A DNA stretch of 64,000 nucleotides, taken from contig CAMDBX010000004.1 in assembly GCA_945889445.1 (NCBI GenBank), positions 1 through 64,000 on the forward strand, in the 5' to 3' direction. This document shows positions 8,937 to 24,562 of the stretch, piece after piece (position 1 is the stretch's first letter; each line of letters opens with the position of its first letter). Origin of the DNA: Rhizobium sp. Q54 (GTDB taxonomy: Bacteria; Pseudomonadota; Alphaproteobacteria; Rhizobiales; Aestuariivirgaceae). The position numbers were made by a program, and so were the translations under genes. Below the pieces are notes generated by a model. The model was not told where the DNA came from, made no database searches, and saw only the letters and a program-made list of their open reading frames with translations.

Positions 8937-10004
8937 TCACCAGGTGGGCGCGAGGCGGATGTCGGCAGGCAGGTCGTTGGACTTGGACGGGATCAGATAA
9001 AGGCGGATCATGGTGGCGCTCGCCGCCACCGCCGTCCATGCCTTGCCCAGCTTCGCCGTCATGCCACCTTTTTTCTGCCATTCGCCATTTCGGTCATTGA
9101 TCTTGCGCAATTTCTCGAGGCAGGCAAAGAAGGCCGGATTGTCGATGTCGAGTTCCAGCGGAAACACCTGGCGGGAGATTTCCGAGGTGATCTTGAAGAC
9201 TTTGTAGCCATATTCGGTGGGGTCAATGTCCAGTGCCTCATGGAAGTGTGGCCGCTGGTGGTCGCGGACGTACATGGTGGCGAACACTGCCACGAGGAAG
9301 AACTTCACCCACAGCTTGTTGAGGCCGGAAAGGAGTTCCGGGTGCGCTCGCATGAGGAGCGCGAAGGCCTCGCCATGGCGGAACTCGTCGTTGCACCACT
9401 GCTCGAACCACTTGAAGATAGGGTGGATCCGCCGTTCCGGATGCTGCTGCAGGTGCCGGAAGATGGTGATGTAGCGCGCATAGCCGATCTTCTCGGACAG
9501 GTAGGTCGCGTAGAAGATGAACTTGGGCCGGAAGAAAGTGTACTTCTTGGTCTTGGTCAGGAAGCCAAGGTCAACGCCGAGGTTGAAGTCCTTCAGCGTG
9601 TCGTTGATGAACCCCGCGTGGCGGCCCTCGTCACGCGCCATCAGGCGGAACAGTTCGCACAGGTCCGGGTTGGTGCCGCGCTTGCGCATCTCCGAATAGA
9701 GCACGCAGCCGGAGAATTCGGCGGTGAGCGAGCTCACCAGGAAGTCAACGAGTTCGCGCCGTAGGCCTTCCGGCAATGCGGCGAGATCCACATGGTCCCA
9801 CTCGGCATTGCGCTTGAAGTGGCCCTTGTTGGGGTCGGATTGCATCTCGGCGATGAGCTTGTCCCATTCGGCGCGCACGGGCGAGACGTCCAGCTTGTCC
9901 AGCGCCGCAAAGTCCGTTGTGTAGAAGCGCGGGCTCAGCACGGTTGATTCCTGCGCCTTGGCGAGCGTGTCTGCCGGCCTGATTCCGAGTGTTTCGATGG
10001 TCAT
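8937..10004 (-). CDS. acsF: aerobic Mg-protoporphyrin IX monomethyl ester (oxidative) cyclase
   Basis: 355-residue diiron enzyme that forms ring E of the bacteriochlorophyll macrocycle using O2. The start ATG at 10004 has GGGGGAGGAG just upstream and overlaps the stop of the preceding gene by one base (TAATG). Diiron ligands are visible in the E-x-x-H pairs: [17 protein letters not shown], and EFRHGEAF. It is the only ring-E cyclase in the window; the O2-independent radical-SAM BchE is absent. Bacteriochlorophyll synthesis here therefore seems to need oxygen unless bchE lies elsewhere. Confidence 0.96.
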   Translation of the reverse strand: MTIETLGIRPADTLAKAQESTVLSPRFYTTDFAALDKLDVSPVRAEWDKLIAEMQSDPNKGHFKRNAEWDHVDLAALPEGLRRELVDFLVSSLTAEFSGCVLYSEMRKRGTNPDLCELFRLMARDEGRHAGFINDTLKDFNLGVDLGFLTKTKKYTFFRPKFIFYATYLSEKIGYARYITIFRHLQQHPERRIHPIFKWFEQWCNDEFRHGEAFALLMRAHPELLSGLNKLWVKFFLVAVFATMYVRDHQRPHFHEALDIDPTEYGYKVFKITSEISRQVFPLELDIDNPAFFACLEKLRKINDRNGEWQKKGGMTAKLGKAWTAVAASATMIRLYLIPSKSNDLPADIRLAPTW

Positions 10005-10303
10005 TAGAGCTCCTCCCCCGAAAAGCTGAATTCCAAGAGTTCCATGAATTCCAGATCGCCGGTGAGCTTCACCCACTTGCGCTCCAGCCAGGTCGCCCGC
10101 GTGATCGTCGCCTTGCGGCGCTCCATCGCGGATTCGCCATAGGGCACGATGATAGGCTTGCCGTGGACGAGCACCTCGTCACCCGGCTCAACCGTCACCC
10201 CGTCATCGAGTTCAACATGCGCTGCAAGGTTCTCGAAGGTGTTCACCACGCGCACGGTGCACATCACGTCCTCGCGGGCGGCGGAAGCGAAGGGGTTCAA
10301 CAT
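10004..10303 (-). CDS. conserved small protein between puhC and acsF
   Basis: 99-residue soluble protein, [12 protein letters not shown]...[21 protein letters not shown]...[15 protein letters not shown]. It overlaps puhC and acsF by one base at each end, so all three are translationally coupled. The [15 protein letters not shown] segment looks like a small beta-barrel. Small unnamed ORFs occur at this place in several alphaproteobacterial photosynthesis clusters, so it is probably a real assembly or cyclase accessory factor. I do not recognise a named family. A role alongside AcsF is an inference from coupling alone. Confidence 0.75.
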   Translation of the reverse strand: MLNPFASAAREDVMCTVRVVNTFENLAAHVELDDGVTVEPGDEVLVHGKPIIVPYGESAMERRKATITRATWLERKWVKLTGDLEFMELLEFSFSGEEL

Positions 10304-10764
10304 CAGTTGCCTCCTGTGGATGAAAGGAATGTCGCCATCAGTGCCGCATTGTCCCGGCCATAGGCCGCAAGGTCGAGCTTGATGCCAGATGCGGTGTCGA
10401 TCAACAGCAATTGTCCGTTGCTCAGCCGTTCCAGCCGATAGGCTGCTGCGGCGTCCGCCTGCCCTGTCTGGCGCATGCGGTTCAGGCCGCGCAGTACGCC
10501 CGGAACGAAGCCCTCAGCGCTGGTGTGGGTGATGGTCCTGCCAGTCGTTGCATCGATGACGGCAACGCCGCTGGCATCGGACTGGAAACGGACGAGCCGG
10601 CTCTGCAGCACCTCTGCGGCGGCAAGTTCCTGCACCGGCGAGTAACCGCCGAGCCGGGCGGCGGAAACAGCCACCAGCGCGGCCACCACCATGCCCGCCG
10701 CCGCAAGTGCGGGAAGCTTTGGCGCGAAGCTGCGGGAAGGAGCTTGGGCCAGGGCGCTTCTCAT
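10303..10764 (-). CDS. puhC: photosynthetic complex assembly protein PuhC
   Basis: 153 residues with one N-terminal membrane helix (about 17-38) and a periplasmic domain, LVRFQSDASGVAVIDATTGR...GLNRMRQ, matching PuhC. In Rhodobacter capsulatus PuhC helps assemble or reorganise the LH1-reaction-centre core. The stop overlaps the next gene by one base and the start overlaps puhB by four (ATGA). Confidence 0.9.
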   Translation of the reverse strand: MRSALAQAPSRSFAPKLPALAAAGMVVAALVAVSAARLGGYSPVQELAAAEVLQSRLVRFQSDASGVAVIDATTGRTITHTSAEGFVPGVLRGLNRMRQTGQADAAAAYRLERLSNGQLLLIDTASGIKLDLAAYGRDNAALMATFLSSTGGN

Positions 10765-11417
10765 GCTGCCACCGGCTGGCTGTTGCTGGCGGCGCGGTTG
10801 GACACTGCTTCCGCCTGGAGGGGTTGAGGTATCGCACCGGCCAGCGCCGCGGCAAGCAGGCCAGCCACATCGTCAGCCCTTGCCACGCAGCGCAACGTGG
10901 GCTGCGGATGCGCGAAGTGGAACGGCCGGGCATGCGGCCACAGCATCAGGTAGGCAATGCGCTCCTTGGCCGTCACCTTCAGCGGAATGTCGCCGGAGCC
11001 ATTGGCAAACAGCCGGACGGCGGCACCATCGATCTGGTTGAAGGGCAGATTGATGGAAACGGGAAGCGCCATGCCGATGCGCATGATGAGGCGCTTTGAG
11101 GTGATGGTGTAGACTGTCGTCCGGGCACTCAGATAGGCCAGCCCCACCAGCAGCGCCGCTGCGACAAGCCCCATCGGCATCAGCCACTGGAACGGCTTGA
11201 TGGCGGAAGCGAAGCTGTCGCCCTCGGCCAGGCGCAGCACGCCGGCCAGTATGGTAAGGCCCGCGAAATACCAGATCACCTTGCGGGCATGGAAGGCATG
11301 CACTGCCAAGTCCTGCCAGCGCGGCGCGCCCTGCCACAGCATGCGCTCGCCCTTGGGCAGGTGCTGCGGCAGCCCGCGCACCGGCTCGAAGTCGAAGTCG
11401 TTGTGGTGCTCGCTCAT
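10761..11417 (-). CDS. puhB: photosynthetic complex assembly protein PuhB
   Basis: 218 residues. N-terminal VRGLPQHLPKGERMLWQGAP is typical of PuhB, followed by two transmembrane helices (about 46-63 and 75-93) and a bacterial PH-like domain (TVYTITSKRLIMRIGMALP then FNQIDGAAVRLFANGSGDIP). PuhB is a dimeric membrane factor for reaction-centre assembly. ATGA overlaps join it to puhA upstream and puhC downstream. Confidence 0.93.
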   Translation of the reverse strand: MSEHHNDFDFEPVRGLPQHLPKGERMLWQGAPRWQDLAVHAFHARKVIWYFAGLTILAGVLRLAEGDSFASAIKPFQWLMPMGLVAAALLVGLAYLSARTTVYTITSKRLIMRIGMALPVSINLPFNQIDGAAVRLFANGSGDIPLKVTAKERIAYLMLWPHARPFHFAHPQPTLRCVARADDVAGLLAAALAGAIPQPLQAEAVSNRAASNSQPVAA

Positions 11418-12193
11418 ACCAGCGGCTCGGCGCGTTCGGGTGTCGCATAGAGGTGGCCACCTGCGTAGAAGGCGCAGATCTTGTCCTCCTCCAGACGGGT
11501 GACGACATCAGGATTTCTGAGTCCCGGCACCTTGATGAACTGCTTGGAGGTGATGGACTTCACGTCGATGCGGTTCTTGCTGCCCCAGATGCGGGCCAGC
11601 GTGGTCGGCAGCAGCACGTTGCGGGTGTGGCCTTCCTTGTCGCTCACTTCGACTTCGAGGTAGCGCATGATGTATTCGGAGCGGTCAACCCACACGTCCT
11701 TGACAGTGCCGCCCTGCTTGCCATCGCAGCCGATCACCGGCATGCCGCGCGGGTCGGGGTCACGCTCTTCCACGTGCCAGTCGGGATTGTTGCGGAGCGG
11801 CGAGAGCTTCGGCTCGCCGGTGAACAACGCGTCGGGAATGTCGAGGCGTTCGGCGTAGGCGGCGGGGCCCACGCCATCCACCATCGGGTCGCCATCGGGC
11901 TCCAGCGGCGCACCCGGCCACGGGCCGATGGGCGTGGCTTTGATCGGCCGGCTGTCATGGGGTTCGGCGCGCGGTGCCTGCACGGTCGAGCCGTCTGCGA
12001 GCAGGTAGGTCTTGGGAGCGGGCACCGCCGGCCAGCCCTGCACCACGATGTGGGCGGAGCGCTCCGATTCCAGCGGGTAGCCTTCGCGCTTGTCCTCGCG
12101 ATGGAGGTAAATGATGACACCCGCGAGGAAGATCCAGAACGCATAAAGCACGACCTGGGCGACATCGACATACTGGGTCAAGGCTGCAGACAT
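11414..12193 (-). CDS. puhA: reaction centre H subunit
   Basis: 259 residues. One N-terminal transmembrane helix (VVLYAFWIFLAGVIIYLHRE, about 13-32) and a cytoplasmic PRC-barrel domain, the classic H-subunit layout. Conserved REDKREGYPLESER and GMPVIGCDGKQGGTVKDVWVDRSE are present. The H subunit caps the L/M core and shapes proton uptake to QB. It lies 16 nt after lhaA, overlaps puhB, and has a good AGGAGGACC ribosome site. Confidence 0.97.
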   Translation of the reverse strand: MSAALTQYVDVAQVVLYAFWIFLAGVIIYLHREDKREGYPLESERSAHIVVQGWPAVPAPKTYLLADGSTVQAPRAEPHDSRPIKATPIGPWPGAPLEPDGDPMVDGVGPAAYAERLDIPDALFTGEPKLSPLRNNPDWHVEERDPDPRGMPVIGCDGKQGGTVKDVWVDRSEYIMRYLEVEVSDKEGHTRNVLLPTTLARIWGSKNRIDVKSITSKQFIKVPGLRNPDVVTRLEEDKICAFYAGGHLYATPERAEPLV

Positions 12194-12209
12194 GGTGGTC
12201 CTCCTTCGA

Positions 12210-13643
12210 TCAGCCTGGATATTGCGCCAGGCCGAAGCCTGGCTGTCTGGTTGTGCGCTTGCCGCTGCGAACCAGGGGTCCGATCACGGCAAGCGTTGCG
12301 AAAAGAAGCACGATCTCGATCTGATAGACGGTGATGTATCCGGTGGCGGATGAACTTGCCGCGCCCGCCGCGCCGTCGTCTGCAAGGCCGGAAACCGCAT
12401 CGCGCAACATGCCGCTGACTCCCACGCCGATGCCCGCAGCCGTTGCCTGCACACCGCCCCAGGCGCCAAGCGCAAAGCCGCTCATGGTGCCAGCACCGCT
12501 GGAGGCGAGGTCCATCGCCGCAGTCAACATGCCCACCGAGAACAGTCCACCGCCCAGACCGATAAAGAAAGCGCCGGTCTGGAACAGAGAGACCATGTCG
12601 AGTACCTGAGAGAAGATCACCGCCGCAAAGGCCATAATGCCCGCGAGGATGCCCAGCGAAGCCAACCGGTAGGGGTCGCCCCCGCGCGACAGGCGCCGGG
12701 CAGAAATCGCGAAGCCTGCCAGCGTGCCGAGCGCCAGAGTGGCGGTGAGCCAGGTGGTCTGGCCAACGTTGAGGCCGAACACCTGGCCACCGAAGGGCTC
12801 AAGAAGAATATCCTGCATGCTGAACGCCGCGGAGCCGAGGCCCACCCCAACCAGCAGGCGTTTGGCGCGGCCCGCTGCGCTGAATTGCGCCCAGGCCTGG
12901 CTGAAGCTGATGCGTGGCGCGTCCTTTGCCGTAAGCTTCGGATTGCGTGCTTCCTGCTTCCACATGGCGATGACGTTGAGCACCACGGTGATCACGGCAA
13001 CGCCCTGGATGATCTGGATGAGCTGCTTCGCGGTGAAGTCATGCAGCAGCGAGCCGAACACAAGGGCGCTCACCACCATACCAAGGAGCAGCATCACGTA
13101 GAGGAGTGCCACCACGCGCGGCCGCGTTTCTTCCGAGGCAAGGTCGTTGGCCAGAGCAAGACCAGCTGTCTGCGTCGTGTTGATGCCCGCTCCGATCAGC
13201 AGGAAGGCCAGGGCCGCTCCGACTTCACCCCACATGGCCGAGCCGTGGCCGTCGCCCGTCAGCACCAGCAGCGCGAAGGGCAGGATGGCGAAGCCGCCGA
13301 ACTGCATCATAGTGCCGAACCAGATATAGGGTACACGCCGCCAGCCCAGCACCGACTTGTGGGTATCAGACTTGAAGCCGATCAGCGCGCGGAACGGCGC
13401 GATGAGAACGGGGATCGATACCATCAGCCCGACCAGCCAAGCCGGCACGTCAAGTTCGACGATCATGACGCGGTTCAACGTGCCGGTGAGAAGCACCAGC
13501 GCCATGCCGACAGAAACCTGGAACAGGGACAGCCGCAAGAGTCGCGACAAGGGAAGGTCCCTTGTCGCGGCATCGGCGAAGGGCAGGAATCGCGGACCGA
13601 TCTGCTGCAGCGCCGATATGAACTTGCGGTTGATGCCAATCAT
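12210..13643 (-). CDS. lhaA: LH1 assembly protein LhaA (PucC/BCD family)
   Basis: 477 residues, about 12 transmembrane helices, major-facilitator fold. Family landmarks: LLRLSLFQVSVGMALVLLTG, NRVMIVELDVPAWLV, IGFKSDTHKSVLGWRRVPYI and MQDILLEPFGGQVFGL. Position between bchM and puhA identifies it as lhaA rather than pucC. LhaA is needed for LH1 assembly and is thought to deliver bacteriochlorophyll to nascent light-harvesting polypeptides. Its start overlaps the bchM stop by 4 nt. Confidence 0.94.
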   Translation of the reverse strand: MIGINRKFISALQQIGPRFLPFADAATRDLPLSRLLRLSLFQVSVGMALVLLTGTLNRVMIVELDVPAWLVGLMVSIPVLIAPFRALIGFKSDTHKSVLGWRRVPYIWFGTMMQFGGFAILPFALLVLTGDGHGSAMWGEVGAALAFLLIGAGINTTQTAGLALANDLASEETRPRVVALLYVMLLLGMVVSALVFGSLLHDFTAKQLIQIIQGVAVITVVLNVIAMWKQEARNPKLTAKDAPRISFSQAWAQFSAAGRAKRLLVGVGLGSAAFSMQDILLEPFGGQVFGLNVGQTTWLTATLALGTLAGFAISARRLSRGGDPYRLASLGILAGIMAFAAVIFSQVLDMVSLFQTGAFFIGLGGGLFSVGMLTAAMDLASSGAGTMSGFALGAWGGVQATAAGIGVGVSGMLRDAVSGLADDGAAGAASSSATGYITVYQIEIVLLFATLAVIGPLVRSGKRTTRQPGFGLAQYPG

Positions 13644-14337
13644 ATGCGCTTCAGCTCCTGCGCATGGGAAATGTAGAAGCCGCTGGACACCCGCGCATTG
13701 CGGCCCGGCCGCCAGTCAGCGAGATGTTCGGAATGGCTGATCCGCTTGTAAAGTGCGGATGTTGCATGCGGCACGATACGCGGCGAGCGGTCGCTTCGCG
13801 GAAAGGCCTTGCCGACAAAATGCATGGCGGCGAGGGCCGGCGTGCGCGGCGCATAGGTGAAGTGCACGCCGCTGCGGCTCATGTCGGAGAGCCGGGCCAG
13901 CATGCCGATCATGTCGGGGAGGCTGTAGTGGATCAACGAATCCATCGCCACGATGTGATCGAAGTTGCCAAGCTTCTTGTCGAGCATATCGCCGGCCATG
14001 AAGTGGACGCGGCCGTGGCCTAGCTTCTCCGGTACCCGCTCCCTGGCGATACCAATGAGGGTAGGGGAAATGTCCACCGCCGTTACGTCGGCGCCGCGCT
14101 TGGCGGCTTCCACGGCAAGGGCACCCGTTCCGCAACCGGCGTCGAGCACGCGGCAACCGCGCAGGTCGTCGGGCAGGAAGGAGAGCAGCGTGCTGCGCAT
14201 CCGGTCACGGCCGGCGCGCACCGTGGAGCGAATTCCACTCACCGGTGCATCCGAAGTCAGCCTCTGCCATGTGTGCGCAGCAGTCCGGTCGAAGTAGGTT
14301 TCGATTTCGCCGCGGCGTTCGAGGTAGCTGTCGCTCA

Positions 14338-14338
<1 letters not shown>
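13640..14338 (-). CDS. bchM: Mg-protoporphyrin IX O-methyltransferase
   Basis: 232 residues. SAM-dependent methyltransferase adding the methyl ester to the C13 propionate of Mg-protoporphyrin IX. The SAM motif I is VLDAGCGTGALAVEAAKRGA with acidic VDIS after strand 2; the N-terminus YFDRTAAHTWQRLTSDAPVS is typical of BchM. It overlaps bchL by one base and lhaA by four. Confidence 0.96.
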
Positions 14339-18819
<4,481 letters not shown>

Positions 18820-18845
<26 letters not shown>

Positions 18846-20343
18846 CGTACAGCGTCTCGATGGTGATGAGGGTGATGCCGCGCTCGGCGGCGAAGCGTTC
18901 GGTGTTGCGGCGCGCCTTGCCGCGAACGAAGAAGGGAACCTTCTGCAATTCGCGCTCGGCCTCGCTGGCCCAGCCGCCGGCAGTGGAATTGGCTGCGGCA
19001 CCGGGTGCCGACGGCTTCGACGCGCCGTGGCCAAGGTGGGAGGCCGCAGCCTTGTCGTTGAACTCGAAGTCGTTGCGGAACATGTGGAGCAGATGCTCCT
19101 CCAGCCCCATCATCAACGGGTGCACCCAGCAGTCGAAAATGACGTTGGCACCCTCGAAGCCCATCTGCGGCGAGTAGCGGGCGGGGAAGTCCTGCACATG
19201 CACGGGGGCCGAGATCACGGCGCAGGGGAAGCCCAGCTTTTTGGCGATGTGGCGCTCCATCTGCGTGCCCAGCACCAATTCCGGCTGAAGCTCGGCCACC
19301 TTCGCCTCGACCTCGAGGTAGTCGTCGGTGATCAGCGCCTCGAGGCCCAGCTTGGTGGCCGCCTCGCGCACCGGCCTGGCGAACTCGCGGGAGTAGGTGC
19401 CGAGGCCGACGACTTCGAAGCCCAGTTCTTCCTTGGCGATGCGTGCTGCGGCCAGAGCATGCGTTGCATCGCCGAAGATGAACACGCGCTTGCCGGTGAG
19501 GTAGGTTGAGTCGACCGAGCGCGAATACCACGGCAGCCGCGACTCGCCGGCGGCTAGTGCAGCCTGTGGGTCTAGGCCCGCCAGCTGCGCCACCTGGGCG
19601 ATGAAGTCGCGCGTGGCGGAGACGCCGATCGGCACAATGGTAGTCATCGGCTGCTTGAAGTTTCGCTCCAGCCAGCGGCCTGCAGTCTCGGCGGTCTCGG
19701 GATAGAGAACCACGTTGAAGGCGGCTTCGGGAATGCGGCGGATGTCGTCGGGCGTCGCGTCGAGCGGTGCAACGACATTCACGGTGATGCCCAGCGACTC
19801 GAGCAATTTCACAATCTCGGTGAGGTCGTCGCGGTGGCGGAAGCCCAGTGCAGTCGGGCCGAGGATGTTGCAGCTCCGTGGGTTCACCTCCGCCTCGCGG
19901 CGCGGCTGCGCCAGGTTGCGCACGATCTGGTAGAAGGTCTCGGAGGCGCCCCAGTTCTCTTTCTTCTGGTAGGACGGGAGCTCCAGGGGAATGACGGGAA
20001 TCGGCAGCGCCAGTGCCTTGGCAAGGCCACCGGGATCGTCCTGAATGAGTTCCGCAGTGCAGGAGGCACCGACAATCATTGCCTTGGGCTGGAAGCGCGC
20101 ATAGGCCTCGGCGGCGGCGGTCTTGAACAGTTCCGCCGTGTCGCCGCCCAGGTCGCGTGCCTGGAATGTGGTGTAGGTCACGGGCGGGCGGGCGTTGCGG
20201 CGCTCGATCATGGTGAACAGCAAGTCGGCGTAGGTGTCGCCCTGCGGGGCGTGCAGCACATAGTGCAGTCCGTCCATTGCCGTGGCGATGCGCATGGCGC
20301 CGATATGCGGCGGGCCTTCATAGGTCCACAGGGTGAGTTGCAT
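18820..20343 (-). CDS. bchB: dark-operative protochlorophyllide reductase, B subunit
   Basis: 507 residues, beta subunit of the NB catalytic component. The N-terminus [20 protein letters not shown] is characteristic. Asp36 (in [12 protein letters not shown]) is at exactly the position reported to ligate the NB 4Fe-4S cluster. The C-terminal region [19 protein letters not shown] is the conserved small domain. It follows bchN with a 2-nt gap. Confidence 0.97.
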
Positions 20344-20345
20344 CT

Positions 20346-22224
<1,879 letters not shown>

Positions 22225-22386
22225 TCCAAAAAATAGTACATAGTGCCTCTCGCTGGGGTAGTGTCCCCATTGCCGTGCGTGCCGCCGCCACCGGAAGGAG
22301 CCGGAGCGGCGTACCGGGGTCTGGACCAGGAGCATTTGGCGGCATATGTGCAGGCTTGAGGGTTTTGCCGTACAGGGAGGATTAAG

Positions 22387-23073
22387 GTGAACGACGCCTC
22401 TCCATTCCGCGTGCCACCCGTTTCCGCCGAGCAGGTGGAAAGCTTTACCCGCTTGATTTGTGACGGCCATGAGGATGATGCCCACCGTATGGTGGAGGAT
22501 CTTCTGTCCGGTGGCGCGTCTCCTGAAGTCTTGATGCTCACGCTGCTGGCACCTGCCGCCCGGCTGATGGGCGAATTCTGGTGCCAGGACCGGCGCGATT
22601 TCGTCGAGGTGACGCTCGGCATGGCCCGGATGCAGCAGCTGGTGCGCCAGTTCCGGTTGCCCTCCGCCGCCCCGGACGAGCTCCATGGACATGCCTTACT
22701 GGTGTCAGTGCCAGGCGAACAACACACTTTTGGCATCCGGTTGGTGGAAGAGCACCTGCTGCGCGCCGGCTGGAAGGTCACCGCTCTCCTCAAGGTTGGC
22801 GAGGCTGACATGGTTCGCCTTGCGGCTGAGGAGCATTTTGATTTTATAGGTTTTTCTGTTTCATCCGAGCGCTTGCTTCCGGCGCTTCGCTCGGCTATTC
22901 GGAGCCTGAGATCGTCTTCACGAAACCGAAACGTGCGAATCGCCGTTGGAGGTGTCCTGTTTGATGGACGTAACATTGCGCCCAGGGACATTGACGTCGA
23001 TGCCATCGTATTGGACGCGCAGGACGCAGTGAACCAAGCCAGCGAGTGGTCCGGCTTGGCGGGTGTGGAGTGA
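22387..23073 (+). CDS. aerR: cobalamin-binding antirepressor of PpsR (AerR/PpaA family)
   Basis: 228 residues, GTG start behind GGGAGGATTAAG. An N-terminal helical B12-binding cap region (LICDGHEDDAHRMVEDLLSG ... LAPAARLMGEFWCQDRRDFV) is followed by a Rossmann-like cobalamin domain with GEQHTFGIRLVEEHL (E-x-H-x-x-G), FSVSSERL and the IAVGGVLF glycine pair. The histidine that can bind cobalamin is retained. AerR-type proteins bind B12 and relieve CrtJ/PpsR repression in response to light; the family knowledge is from Rhodobacter. It lies 40 nt upstream of ppsR, the usual arrangement. Confidence 0.93.
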   Translation: MNDASPFRVPPVSAEQVESFTRLICDGHEDDAHRMVEDLLSGGASPEVLMLTLLAPAARLMGEFWCQDRRDFVEVTLGMARMQQLVRQFRLPSAAPDELHGHALLVSVPGEQHTFGIRLVEEHLLRAGWKVTALLKVGEADMVRLAAEEHFDFIGFSVSSERLLPALRSAIRSLRSSSRNRNVRIAVGGVLFDGRNIAPRDIDVDAIVLDAQDAVNQASEWSGLAGVE

Positions 23074-23113
23074 ATATGTTCCGAACCGCCGCAGCTCATG
23101 GAAGGACAACGAC

Positions 23114-24562
23114 GTGACGCTCAAGAGCGTGCCCTCTCATCCCCGGGATCGGGAGGCCAATCTCGCCGGCCTGTTGCAGCAACTTGATGCGGGCGAGTCC
23201 GCGCTGCTCCTGTCGGCCGCGGCCGACATTGCGCTGGTCATCAATCCCGATGGTACGCTGAGCGAGCGGGTGTTCGCCGGGCCTGACCTGCCGGCCGAAC
23301 TTCTGGCCAGCTGGCCGGGCAAGGCCTGGACGGACGTGTCCACCATCGAGAGCCGCCCCAAGATCGAGCAGATGCTGCAGGAGGCCGCCATGGGCCTGCC
23401 GCCGCGCTGGCGGCAGATCAACCACCAGCAGCCGGACGGCGCCGACATTCCCGTCCGCTACAGCGTGATGAAGGCCGGCAGCGGCGGCCAGTTCGTGGCC
23501 ATGGGCCGCGACCTGCGCCAGGTTGCCACCGTGCAGCAGAAGCTGCTCGCCGCCGAACAGTCGATCGAGCAGGAGTATGCGAGGCTCCGCCACGCCGAGA
23601 CACGCTACCGCCTGCTGATGCAGGTGTCCTCCGAGGCGATCGTGGTGGTCGATTCGCGCACCGGCCGCATCGTCGAGGCCAATGCGGCGGCCGCCAACCT
23701 GATGAACAAGCCGCTGAAGCGGCTGACCGGCGCGCAGTTCGCCGCCATGTTCGACGGGCCGGACACGGCCCGCGTCGAGGACCTGATGACGGCGCTGCGC
23801 GCCACCGGCCGGGCCGATGACGTGGCGCTCACCCTCGAGGGCCGCCAGCAGCAGGCAGTGCTTGGCGCCACCATCTTCCGCCAGGAAAACGCCAGCTTCT
23901 ATTTGATGCGGCTGCAGCCCATGGCATCGGGCGCCAGCGGCATCGTCGTGTCCAAGGGCCAGGCCGCCGTGGTCAACGCGGTGCGCGACCTGCCGGAGGC
24001 CTTCGTGGTCACCGATCTCGAGCGCCGCATCCTCTCGGCCAACGCCGCCTTCCTCGATGCCGCGCAGCTGGGCTCCGAGGAGCAGGCGCGCGGCGAACCC
24101 ATCGACCGCTGGATGGGCCGCGCCGGGGTCGACGTTTCGGTGCTGTTCAATTCGCTGGCTGAAAACGGCACGGTGCGCCAGTTCCAGACGGTGCTGCGCG
24201 GCCAGTTCGGCACCTCCGAGGACGTCGAGGTGTCGGGCGTCGCCTCGCCGCCCGCCAACCCGGTCTGCTATGGCTTCTCGATCCGCCGCTCCAGCCGGCG
24301 GGCGTCGGAGCCCGACATCGGCAAGCGCAGCCTGCTGCGCTCGGTGGAGGAGATGACCAAGCTCGTCGGCAAGGTGCCGCTCAAGGACCTCGTCCGCGAG
24401 ACCACCGACATCATCGAGCGGCTGTGCATCGAGGCTGCCCTGCAGATCTCGGAGAACAACCGCGCGAGCGCCGCTGACATGCTGGGCCTTTCCCGCCAGA
24501 GCCTCTATGTGAAGCTCCACCGCTACGGCATCGAGGACAAGTCGGGCGGCGACGAGGACTAG
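23114..24562 (+). CDS. ppsR: photosynthesis repressor PpsR/CrtJ
   Basis: 482 residues. Redox-responsive repressor of bch, crt and puc genes. Layout: N-terminal PAS-like region (about 25-150), a helical linker LLAAEQSIEQEYARLRHAET, further PAS domains (about 160-280 and 290-400), and a C-terminal Fis-type helix-turn-helix (SAADMLGLSRQSLYVKLHRY). Two cysteines are visible: one in NPVCYGF and one in the pre-HTH helix ERLCIEAALQ. These are candidates for the redox pair described in Rhodobacter PpsR. The GTG at 23114 is chosen for its GGAAGGA 7 nt upstream; an in-frame GTG at 23063 would overlap aerR. Confidence 0.96.
   Translation: MTLKSVPSHPRDREANLAGLLQQLDAGESALLLSAAADIALVINPDGTLSERVFAGPDLPAELLASWPGKAWTDVSTIESRPKIEQMLQEAAMGLPPRWRQINHQQPDGADIPVRYSVMKAGSGGQFVAMGRDLRQVATVQQKLLAAEQSIEQEYARLRHAETRYRLLMQVSSEAIVVVDSRTGRIVEANAAAANLMNKPLKRLTGAQFAAMFDGPDTARVEDLMTALRATGRADDVALTLEGRQQQAVLGATIFRQENASFYLMRLQPMASGASGIVVSKGQAAVVNAVRDLPEAFVVTDLERRILSANAAFLDAAQLGSEEQARGEPIDRWMGRAGVDVSVLFNSLAENGTVRQFQTVLRGQFGTSEDVEVSGVASPPANPVCYGFSIRRSSRRASEPDIGKRSLLRSVEEMTKLVGKVPLKDLVRETTDIIERLCIEAALQISENNRASAADMLGLSRQSLYVKLHRYGIEDKSGGDED

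Noticed and set aside
8097-9764. 555-codon open frame on the plus strand opposite puhE and acsF
   Set aside because: Shadow of high-GC codon use; low-complexity His/Arg/Gly-rich product, no family resemblance, and both opposite genes are certain.
18846-19034. 63-codon N-terminal extension of bchH
   Set aside because: Reads inside bchB in another frame and shows low-complexity Arg/Pro sequence; the ATG at 18845 gives the family N-terminus.
23096-24520. 474-codon minus-strand frame opposite ppsR
   Set aside because: Antisense shadow rich in Gly, His and Arg; the PpsR PAS and HTH domains are read on the plus strand.
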